Shown here one piece after another: positions 7,733 through 14,596 of a stretch of DNA of 64,000 bases. The position numbers and the translations under genes were made by a program. Within the stretch, counting starts at the first letter, position 1, and every line of letters begins with the position of its first letter. The stretch is from Sphingobacterium mizutaii (GTDB lineage Bacteria; Bacteroidota; Bacteroidia; Sphingobacteriales; Sphingobacteriaceae): assembly GCF_900187125.1 (NCBI RefSeq), contig NZ_LT906468.1:2170001-2234000 (forward strand). The letters are read 5' to 3'. The notes below the pieces were generated by a model that saw only the letters and a program-made list of their open reading frames with translations, was not told the origin of the DNA and searched no databases.

Positions 7733-8584
7733 TTATTGGGATGCAGTCTTCACTAAATTTGAGATCGAGCTGATGATCAAAGGCCAATCATCCTCATGCA
7801 ATTCATGGCCCGTACCTTCGAGTACAACCAGATTTTGAGCCCTTATTTTTTGCATGAGCGAAATGGCATTCTGAAAATGGCAAATCTTATCCTCTGTGCC
7901 GTGGATCACCAGTACTGGCCCCTTTATCTTATCCAATTGATTGTAATAATCCATACCTCCGGCAATGCTGGCATGATTGAATTGGCTCCTGAAATTATTT
8001 GCCCTGCGATAGGACTCACGCAGGTAATTTTCAGCTCGCAATACATTCAATGATTTTAAACCACTCATCAGATGGGAACCTTCAAGGAGATAATGGATGA
8101 CTTTGTCTTCATTCTCCCAATCAATATCCGCAGCTTTAGCATGGAAATCCAATATCTGAGGATCCATTTCAGGTACTGGAATATCAGAATCTCCCCATGG
8201 CATGGTACTGAATAAGCACAATGATTTTACCCGCTCAGGGTATTTGATCGCTGCAATCTGAGCTATCATACCACCCAAGGATATACCGACCAAATGCGCA
8301 GCCGGAATTTTATAAGCATCAATAATAGCCAGCAAATCTTCGGTAAAATCAACTATATCATAGTTTGCTTCACCTTCAGGAACTGAAGTGGACTGACCGG
8401 TATCCCTAAAATCATATCGAATTACAAACAAACCCTTATCAGCCAACTTTTGGCAAAATTCGCTATCCCAAAACAACATAGAAACTGTTGCTCCCGCAAT
8501 CAGTACTACGGCTGGATGACTTCTGTTTCCAAATGATTGGGTAAATAAACTGATGTCTTGATGCTGAATGATCTTATCCGTCAT
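7733..8584 (-). CDS. Alpha/beta hydrolase
   Basis: A 283-residue alpha/beta-hydrolase with a full triad: nucleophile Ser102 in VGISLGG, acid Asp232 in VIHGTEDK and base His260 in EGTGHELH. The oxyanion region is LIAGATVSM and the strand-4 loop reads RYDFRDTGQST, a pattern common in the aclacinomycin-methylesterase/RdmC-like and epoxide-hydrolase-like groups. It has no signal peptide, so it acts in the cytoplasm. It heads the minus-strand run; the substrate cannot be deduced. Confidence 0.85.
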   Translation of the reverse strand: MTDKIIQHQDISLFTQSFGNRSHPAVVLIAGATVSMLFWDSEFCQKLADKGLFVIRYDFRDTGQSTSVPEGEANYDIVDFTEDLLAIIDAYKIPAAHLVGISLGGMIAQIAAIKYPERVKSLCLFSTMPWGDSDIPVPEMDPQILDFHAKAADIDWENEDKVIHYLLEGSHLMSGLKSLNVLRAENYLRESYRRANNFRSQFNHASIAGGMDYYNQLDKIKGPVLVIHGTEDKICHFQNAISLMQKIRAQNLVVLEGTGHELHEDDWPLIISSISNLVKTASQ

Positions 8585-8831
8585 ACTAAATTAATACTGC
8601 TTTAATGGTTGAAATAGTAATTGCTAATGGTAAAACAATGTAATCATCTTTTCTGTTTTATTCTCTTCTTATAGATGGAATTATAAATAATATCTTTTCT
8701 GAGATAAATTAAATATTAAATTAGATTATTAATTGAGGACGTCAACACGTCTAGGTTCATTGGTTTTTTAGCTGATGTACCTAAATGGATCTAAAATGTC
8801 CGAATGAGTTTTACACGAACAAACAAAAGCT

Positions 8832-9284
8832 ATGAATGAAAACCTAAGTGCGAGGGCATCGATACAAATTTTAAAGCCGATAGAAGAAGTTTTTGAAGCT
8901 ATCGTCGATCCTGAAAAAATGAGCAATTATTTTATTGAACGATCCAGTGGAAGGTTAGAGGATGGGGTAACAGTAGAATGGAAATTCCCAGAATTTGAAG
9001 ATATCTTTCCTGTTACCGGTAAATTTATCCGTCCATACGATTATATCTCCTTTGATTGGAGTGGGGGTGAAGAAGGAATGGTCGTCGAGATCTTTTTAGA
9101 GCCATACCATGATAATTTTACGGTGGTCAGGATCAAGGAAAGCTATATGCCGCCATCCGAGGAAGGTATCAAGCAAGCGATTGGGCAAACGGAAGGCTGG
9201 GCTAATTTCCTAGCTTGCATGAAAGCCTATCTTGAATACGGAATCAACCTGAGAAAAGGTGCTTTTGATTTTATGAAACCTTAA
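8832..9284 (+). CDS. SRPBCC / AHSA1-type protein
   Basis: A 150-residue SRPBCC protein: SARASIQILKPIEEVFEAIVDPEKMSNYFI, then a strand block with VEWKFPEF, VTGKFIRPYDYISFDW, and the closing helix EGWANFLACMKAYLEYGINL. The IVDPEKMSNYF block is the AHSA1 hallmark. It is divergent from the hydrolase gene (247-base spacer) and 12 bases upstream of the DUF1801-YdeI gene, which it probably shares a transcript with. Confidence 0.85.
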   Translation: MNENLSARASIQILKPIEEVFEAIVDPEKMSNYFIERSSGRLEDGVTVEWKFPEFEDIFPVTGKFIRPYDYISFDWSGGEEGMVVEIFLEPYHDNFTVVRIKESYMPPSEEGIKQAIGQTEGWANFLACMKAYLEYGINLRKGAFDFMKP

Positions 9285-9296
9285 GCGAACGTACCT

Positions 9297-10232
9297 ATGT
9301 CAACTTTTACCAATATCGATGAGTATATTGCCGGCTTTGATGGGGAAGCCCAAAAGACATTGAAAGATGTTCGGACAATCATCAAAAAGGCAGCTCCAAA
9401 AGAATCTAAGGAAACTATTAATTACAAGATGCCGACTTACCGCTATAATGGTAATTTGATTCATTTTGCCATGTTCAAAAATCACCTTGGCCTATATCCT
9501 GGTCCCGAGGCCATTGAGCACTTTGCGGAAGCCCTTAAACCTTATAAAACTTCAAAGGGTGCCATTCAAATTCCTTTGAATCAATCCCTACCCGAGAAAC
9601 TGATCTCGGATATCGTCCAATTCAACGCCGAGAAATTAAAGGAAAGAACCTATCCCAGTTGGGAAACCAAAAATGAAAAGTGGAATGATTGTCAGGAACT
9701 CATGAACCAAATAGTTTTAAAAAATAAAACAGCACTCAAGCGAGAAATCAAATGGGGTTCTGATGTCTATACTTACCAAGGAAAGAATGTTATTGGATGG
9801 GGTGGATTCAAGGATTTCTTTTCCTTATGGTTCTACAATGGAGTCTTCCTTGAAGATAAAGAACAGGTTTTAGTGACTGCATCTGAAGGAAAGACAAAAT
9901 CATTAAGGCAATGGCGTTTTACGGATATCAAAGATATGGATGAAAAGAAAATCCTAGCCTATATCGAAGAGTCCGTGCAGACCATCAAGGATGGAAAGGA
10001 AATCAAACCTGAGCGTTCCGCTCCTAAACAGGTGGAAGGTTTTTTAAAGGAAGAACTCGCAAAGGATAAAGTATTCCAGGAAGCATTTGAAAAACTGACG
10101 CCAGGAAAGAAGAAAGAATATATCGAATACATTGACGAGGCCAAACAAGAGAAAACCAAGCTCAGTCGGGTTGAAAAAATAAAACCGATGATCCTTGAAG
10201 GAAAAGGGTTGCACGATAAATACAAGAAATAA
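9297..10232 (+). CDS. Double DUF1801 / YdeI (OmpD-associated) protein
   Basis: Three parts can be seen in 311 residues. Residues about 5-110 are a DUF1801 domain (IDEYIAGFDGEAQKTLKDVRTIIKKAAP, INYKMPTYRY, LGLYPGPEAIEHF). Residues about 125-230 look like a second, more diverged copy (MNQIVLKNKTALKREIKWGSD, FKDFFSLWFYNGVFLED). Residues about 235-311 match the YdeI/OmdA-like C-terminal region (LTPGKKKEYIEYIDEAKQEKTKLSRVEKIKPML-like). YdeI relatives have been linked to bacteriocin and peptide tolerance, but no specific function follows here. A good terminator follows. Confidence 0.8.
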   Translation: MSTFTNIDEYIAGFDGEAQKTLKDVRTIIKKAAPKESKETINYKMPTYRYNGNLIHFAMFKNHLGLYPGPEAIEHFAEALKPYKTSKGAIQIPLNQSLPEKLISDIVQFNAEKLKERTYPSWETKNEKWNDCQELMNQIVLKNKTALKREIKWGSDVYTYQGKNVIGWGGFKDFFSLWFYNGVFLEDKEQVLVTASEGKTKSLRQWRFTDIKDMDEKKILAYIEESVQTIKDGKEIKPERSAPKQVEGFLKEELAKDKVFQEAFEKLTPGKKKEYIEYIDEAKQEKTKLSRVEKIKPMILEGKGLHDKYKK

Positions 10233-10258
10233 GTCTATCTTAATGATAGGCTTTTTTT
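10232..10258 (+). terminator. Rho-independent terminator after DUF1801-YdeI gene
   Basis: Stem AGTCTATC / GATAGGCT (one G-T pair) around a TTAAT loop, followed by seven T residues, directly after the stop codon. Confidence 0.8.
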
Positions 10259-10333
10259 GTTTTGATACAACAAATACAAATTTTATCTGTTCAGATAATA
10301 GAGGGTTTCAATAAATCTTTAAATAATCAATGA

Positions 10334-11449
10334 ATGAATAGAAGAGATTTTATCAACCAAGGTTTAGTATTAGGAGGCAGTCTTTCCCTAGGCTGGAAAT
10401 CCTATGCAGGAAATAGACCAACAAGCAAAGTAAATTTAATGGAAAATAACAATCAATCAGGAAGATTTCGTCCAAAGACCCTTAGTGGTTTTGGCGGTGT
10501 AGCATTAGGAAATGGCTTTAACCATAATACAGATTTAGCATGCCACGAGGCAATGGATGCAGCATGGAATGCTGGGGTCAGGTATTTCGATACTTCCCCA
10601 TGGTACGGTTTGGGGATCAGTGAACGGAGAATGGGTCTGTACCTGAAGGAGAAAAATAAAGAGGAATACAGCATATCCAGCAAGATAGGAAGGATTTTGG
10701 TGCCGCACGATAATTACAAGCAGGAAGGCTTAATGTGGAAGGGGCAGATGAATGCCTCTTATAAATACGATTATTCGGCTGATGGAGCTAGGCGCTCGGT
10801 TGAAGATAGTTTACAAAGACTCGGTATTGGATCAATGGATATTGTGTTTGTGCATGATCTATCACCCGATAATGGCGATATGGGCAAGGATTGGATCTCT
10901 TATTTTGAAACGGCAAAGAATGGGGCCTTTAAGGAATTGACCAAGATGCGTGAGGAAGGAATTATCAAGGCTTGGGGCTTGGGTGTCAATACCATTGAAC
11001 CTATCTTAAAAACAATGGAAGTTGCAGATCCCGATATTTTCCTGTCGGCTTGTCAATACTCGCTGATCCATTATGAAGACGACTTGAATCAGGTTTTTCC
11101 AAAAATTGCAGAAAAGGGATTGTCCATCGTGGTGGGTGCCCCCCTTTGTGCTGGTTTCTTAGCAGGGAAGCCTCGATACCTATATGGTTCCAAGATCCCG
11201 GAATTTGCGGCTGAAAAATTGAAGCAGCTCCAACAGGTTGCCGATAACCATCAAGTTGATCTAAGGACTGCTGCCTTACAGTTTTCAGCAGCACCAGAGG
11301 TAGTTTCTTCCGTAATTCCAGGGGCTAGTTCCGCCGAACAAGCCAAGCAAAACGCTGCTTCCTTCGAGGTGAAAATACCAAGTGCGTTCTGGGAAGAGCT
11401 AAAACATGAAAAGATTATTTCTGAACACGCTCCAGTACCAAATGCTTAA
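10334..11449 (+). CDS. Exported aldo/keto reductase
   Basis: A 371-residue aldo/keto reductase with an N-terminal leader that begins MNRRDF and continues into a hydrophobic stretch, resembling a Tat signal. The catalytic tetrad can be placed: Asp86 and Tyr91 in YFDTSPWYG, Lys117 in ISSKIGR and His174 in VFVHDL. The order resembles the pyridoxal 4-dehydrogenase / L-fucose dehydrogenase / D-threo-aldose dehydrogenase group. If Tat-exported, the NAD(P) cofactor would be carried folded. It begins a tight three-gene set (8 and 16 bases apart) with a dehydrogenase and a dienelactone hydrolase. Confidence 0.85.
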   Translation: MNRRDFINQGLVLGGSLSLGWKSYAGNRPTSKVNLMENNNQSGRFRPKTLSGFGGVALGNGFNHNTDLACHEAMDAAWNAGVRYFDTSPWYGLGISERRMGLYLKEKNKEEYSISSKIGRILVPHDNYKQEGLMWKGQMNASYKYDYSADGARRSVEDSLQRLGIGSMDIVFVHDLSPDNGDMGKDWISYFETAKNGAFKELTKMREEGIIKAWGLGVNTIEPILKTMEVADPDIFLSACQYSLIHYEDDLNQVFPKIAEKGLSIVVGAPLCAGFLAGKPRYLYGSKIPEFAAEKLKQLQQVADNHQVDLRTAALQFSAAPEVVSSVIPGASSAEQAKQNAASFEVKIPSAFWEELKHEKIISEHAPVPNA

Positions 11450-11457
11450 ATTGCAGC

Positions 11458-12324
11458 ATGGATAAAAAAGATAAAATCGGCTTCATCGGTTTGGGAAATA
11501 TGGGGAAGCCAATGGCAAAGAATTTAGAAAAAGCTGGATTAGACCTCTATGTATACAACAGGACTCCAGAGAAAATGCAAGATTTTGCTGAAAAAAGCAG
11601 CCCTTGCAATGATATCGGAACCCTCGTAAAAAACTGCGATATCATATTCACTATGCTGACCAATGATGATGCCGTGCATGCCGTCTACGAGACGATATTG
11701 AGCATGGATATAAAAGGGAAGTTGTTTGTGGATATGAGTACCATTTCCCAAGATGCTTCCAAGACCATCTCGGAAATTACGAAAGCTAAAGGTGCCAGGT
11801 TTATCGATGCGCCGGTAGCAGGTAGTACCCAACCCGCCAAAGAAGGTACCTTGATTTTTATGGTCGGTGCTGAGGAAGAGGACAAACAGCGCGTTATGCC
11901 TTATCTGGAATTGATGGGTAAGGAAGTAAAATATATGGGTAAAAATGGAAAGGGAGTATCTGCCAAGCTCTGTATCAATTATTACCTATCCATTTTATAT
12001 CAAGGTATGGCAGAGACTGTCCTGTTTGCAGAAAAACTTGGGATCACCCGGGAAGATATGATGAGCATTATCAATGAAAGCGCAAGTGGTAGTGGTGCAT
12101 CTAAAGTGAAAACCGCTTCTATCATCAAGAATGAATTCCCGGCTGCCTTTTCGGTAGACCTTATGCTGAAAGATGTAAAATTGGCGGTAGATGCTGGTGC
12201 GGATTACCCATTGACCCAAGACGTCCTTAAAACCTATCAAGGAGCCAAGGATGCTGGCTTTGCTACAATGGATGTCATGAGTATTATCCCGTTCATCAAA
12301 GAGCATGGAAATTTAGAATCATAA
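11458..12324 (+). CDS. NAD(P)-dependent 3-hydroxyisobutyrate dehydrogenase-like oxidoreductase
   Basis: A beta-hydroxyacid dehydrogenase of 288 residues. It has the dinucleotide motif GFIGLGNMG at residues 8-16, the substrate-binding signature DAPVAGSTQPAKEGTL around 118-132, and the catalytic lysine region GKGVSAKLCINYY, with Lys170 and Asn174 spaced as in HIBADH and glyoxylate/succinic semialdehyde reductases. It is cytoplasmic and reduces or oxidises a small beta-hydroxyacid or semialdehyde; the exact substrate cannot be read. It lies between the aldo/keto reductase and the dienelactone hydrolase. Confidence 0.9.
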   Translation: MDKKDKIGFIGLGNMGKPMAKNLEKAGLDLYVYNRTPEKMQDFAEKSSPCNDIGTLVKNCDIIFTMLTNDDAVHAVYETILSMDIKGKLFVDMSTISQDASKTISEITKAKGARFIDAPVAGSTQPAKEGTLIFMVGAEEEDKQRVMPYLELMGKEVKYMGKNGKGVSAKLCINYYLSILYQGMAETVLFAEKLGITREDMMSIINESASGSGASKVKTASIIKNEFPAAFSVDLMLKDVKLAVDAGADYPLTQDVLKTYQGAKDAGFATMDVMSIIPFIKEHGNLES

Positions 12325-12340
12325 ATTAAATCTATAAATT

Positions 12341-13081
12341 ATGAAAAACCAATCTTTTATAATTTTATTAAGTCTGCTGTTGAGCAACGCTGCATTTGGC
12401 CAAGAGCTCAAAGAAGTGGACTATAAAGAAGGTAACCAAGCCTTAAAAGGTATGGTCAGCAGTAATGCAGGTAAAAATCTACCAGGAGTTCTCATTCTTC
12501 CAGCATGGAAGGGCATTGATCAGGAAGCAAAAGATGCCGCTATAGCCCTTGAAAAAGAAGGTTATATAGCCTTTATTGCTGATATCTATGGAGTCGGCAA
12601 TACACCAAAGGATAATGCTGCATCTTCAAAATTGTCCTCCCAGTATAAAAATGATTACCAAGCCTATCAAAAAAGAATACAAGCTGGCATAGACGAACTA
12701 AAGAAAGCTGGAGCAACCAAAGTCGCTGTCATAGGTTATTGTTTTGGTGGTACCGGAGCCTTAGAAACTGCTAGGGGAGGTTTGCCAGTAGAAGCCGTGG
12801 TCTGTATTCATGGTGGACTGGCAAAAGCGGCCGACCGTCCCAATGGCGAAATCAAAGCCAAGGTATTGGTCGAACACCCTGCGGATGATGCTGGTGTCAA
12901 GCCTGAGCATTATGAAAGCTTGGTCAAGGAATTGAATGAAGGGAAAGCTGATTGGCAGATCATCACCTACGCTAATTCTAAACATACCTTTACGAATCCT
13001 GAATCACCGGACTATAATCCAACGATGGCAAAACGCGCCTGGAACCATACGCTGATGTTTTTAAATGAAGTGTTGAAATAA
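12341..13081 (+). CDS. Exported dienelactone hydrolase family protein
   Basis: A signal peptide (residues 1-20, ending in AAFGQ) precedes a dienelactone-hydrolase domain. Nucleophile Cys134 lies in VIGYCFGG, an acid Asp182/183 in VEHPADDAG and the base His215 in SKHTF. The cysteine nucleophile is typical of dienelactone hydrolase and not of serine carboxylesterases. The total of 246 residues matches the family plus leader. It is the last gene of the oxidoreductase set and presumably works in the periplasm; its substrate is unknown. Confidence 0.9.
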   Translation: MKNQSFIILLSLLLSNAAFGQELKEVDYKEGNQALKGMVSSNAGKNLPGVLILPAWKGIDQEAKDAAIALEKEGYIAFIADIYGVGNTPKDNAASSKLSSQYKNDYQAYQKRIQAGIDELKKAGATKVAVIGYCFGGTGALETARGGLPVEAVVCIHGGLAKAADRPNGEIKAKVLVEHPADDAGVKPEHYESLVKELNEGKADWQIITYANSKHTFTNPESPDYNPTMAKRAWNHTLMFLNEVLK

Positions 13082-13090
13082 GGGATATAG

Positions 13091-13440
13091 AACCCCATTG
13101 GGGGGTCCATTATTTTAGCAGATATGGCACGTTGGCCTAGATGTCGCGCAAAAACGCTGTTCGATTAATCGAACAGCGTTTTTGCATTAGCCCTATATCG
13201 TTCGATAACATTTCTAAAATAATTCATCCCCGATGGGGATGTATAGCGTAAATACCCATCCTTTCTTAGTGTCAAACTGAGGCACGAAGTTTCTCGGAAC
13301 TATACAAACAATAATTGTATTGGCGTGCAGGTCCTCCATCTTCGATGGAGAATGACACGATCAAGGGGGGAGGACCATACAGATTCTTCACTATCCGTTC
13401 AGAATTAGAAAGTTGCTTGGGAGGGATTCAGAGCGCAGCG
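13091..13440 (+). repeat. Dispersed repeat, copy A (inverted partner at 43277-43675)
   Basis: About 350 bases of non-coding sequence whose reverse complement recurs, imperfectly, at 43277-43675. Shared parts include a left arm with ATTATTTTAGCA, a 38-bp perfect palindrome, a right arm with CTAAAATAAT followed by a CATCCCC/GGGGATG hairpin (13225-13241), a CTCCATC/GATGGAG hairpin (13334-13350), and a GAGGGATTCAGAGC block near 13420. Copy A lacks about 50 bases present in copy B near 13245-13290. No protein is encoded; open frames here are not gene-like. Confidence 0.85.
13148..13185. repeat. 38-bp perfect palindrome, core of copy A
   Basis: The arms are fully self-complementary with centre ATTAAT (between 13166 and 13167). 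The matching palindrome at 43577-43614 differs by one base pair, changed on both arms (C-G at 13157/13176 here, A-T there), so symmetry is kept. Confidence 0.9.
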
Positions 13441-13540
13441 AAGAATCTATCTTTGTTTTTATACTTAGAGCGATTGTTATTGCGAACCGTAAGATGAGCA
13501 AATTATTTTTGTCGATTTAAAGGTGTGGAGAAAGTTTTTA

Positions 13541-13600
13541 TTCACCCAAATGGGTGAAATTATTTCAGGTTTGTAAGAGGCGGGCGAATGCGATTCGCCC
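13541..13600. repeat. Two short hairpins in tandem
   Basis: TTCACCC/GGGTGAA around AAAT (13541-13558) is followed by ATTATTTCAG, and GGGCGAAT/ATTCGCCC around GCG is at 13582-13600. Both look like small palindromic units common in Bacteroidota spacers; no gene is present. Confidence 0.7.
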
Positions 13601-13895
13601 CTACCAAAATCGTCCCATTTCCTCGTCATCGCAAGATGAGCAAACCATTTTAAATGATTGTGATTAGTGCCTAATTCCTTGAGGGTTCCCTCGGGTTGAC
13701 ACAAAAAGGTTTTTATTTAAATACAGACTTTAACATTGACCTTATTTTGATCTTGTTTTCAAAATTCCCAATATGCCTCAAGCTATATCCCAATTGAACT
13801 TGGGGCATTCTGCATTTGCAGAAAAATAAAGGCCAAGAAAACACAAAAGAAACACAGAAAAATCCCAGCATAATTTCAGAGAAAATTTAAGCGAT
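13601..13895. other. Non-coding spacer with one larger hairpin
   Basis: I see no gene here. Arms ATGCCTCAAG (13773-13782) and CTTGGGGCAT (13799-13808) can form a 10-bp stem with one G-T pair. Confidence 0.5.
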
Positions 13896-13939
13896 TTCCC
13901 GAACATGTCTCGAATGAGTCTCGAATCAGACCCGAATAA
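13896..13939 (+). repeat. Four 11-bp units with CYCGAA core
   Basis: Four consecutive 11-base units, TTCCCGAACAT, GTCTCGAATGA, GTCTCGAATCA and GACCCGAATAA, share a CYCGAA core at a constant 11-base period. A related inverted set is at 50738-50765. Confidence 0.7.
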
Positions 13940-14013
13940 ATTCCAACATTTTTATAGACAAAAAAAAGGAAATTTTGCCTTCGGAAATAATGGATTTTGT
14001 TTCTTGGGTCAGA

Positions 14014-14190
14014 CTAATATCGAGCTGCTCTTTTAAACCTTTCCTTATAGAGATAGAGGTGGAATAGCGAGGTGATGAGCAAGGCTAATAGTAAGGCCCA
14101 TTCACTGCTCATGATTTGCGTTTTAATGGAATACATAGCTGTCCATAGAAAGCTATTGAAAAAGATTAATAATGTGAGGATGGTTTTCAT
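14014..14190 (-). CDS. Small two-helix membrane protein (58 aa)
   Basis: A short minus-strand gene starting at ATG 14190 and ending TAG at 14014. It encodes MKTILTLLIFFNSFLW..., a first hydrophobic helix (about residues 3-22), a short polar link (KTQIMSSE), a second hydrophobic helix (WALLLALLITSLFHLYLY) and a basic tail KERFKRAARY. This topology, with a charged end on the inside, is what a genuine small inner-membrane protein looks like. No family recognised. It is transcribed away from the susC promoter across a 406-base spacer. A-rich sequence precedes the ATG, and there is no Shine-Dalgarno, as usual here. Confidence 0.6.
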   Translation of the reverse strand: MKTILTLLIFFNSFLWTAMYSIKTQIMSSEWALLLALLITSLFHLYLYKERFKRAARY

Positions 14191-14521
14191 GTTAATAATT
14201 AATTATTTAAATTATTGCTTTCAAGATAATATTAAAAGCGTTCAAAATCAATGATTTACCTATAATTTTATATTAACTTTTTGTTTATTTCTTATTATTT
14301 CGTTTAGGAACAAATTAACTGCAATTCAGGGTTTGGTTTGTAATTAACAGGACGATTCGTTGGTTGTTATCCATTGTTACAAAATATTGTCAAATTTTTA
14401 TTGAGGGTTTAATAATTTTTAATTTATTGAAAAGCAACTATTTGTTAAATGTTTGTTAAACAGTTAATTCTTAACAAACGAAAAATTCCCTGAAATTCTT
14501 AGTGGTTTATTGGTTAAAAGG
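14191..14521. other. AT-rich spacer upstream of susC
   Basis: I see no gene. The stretch is very AT-rich with repeated TTGTTAAA/TTGTTAAC motifs (about 14432-14476) and may hold regulator sites for the susC promoter. Confidence 0.4.
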
Positions 14522-14552
14522 TTTGTAGCTATTTTCCTTTTGACTATCTTAG
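14522..14552 (+). promoter_or_regulatory. Bacteroidota-type promoter for susCD
   Basis: TTTG at 14522-14525, then 19 bases, then TATCTTAG at 14545-14552. This matches the TTTG-N19-TAnnTTTG consensus of the Bacteroidota primary sigma factor at 11 of 12 positions, counting N as free. It would start transcription about 40 bases before the susC ATG. Confidence 0.5.
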
Positions 14553-14596
14553 GATTACTAAACATAAATCTATAATAACTTAAACGCCTTAATTCT

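Noticed and set aside
13315..13704. Open frames of 60-75 codons on both strands in the first spacer
   Set aside because: They overlap the dispersed repeat and its hairpins, so they are not counted as genes.
13082..14013. CRISPR array suspected from regular repeats
   Set aside because: The repeats are mixed hairpins and 11-base units, not direct repeats of about 30 bases with unique spacers, and no cas genes are present.
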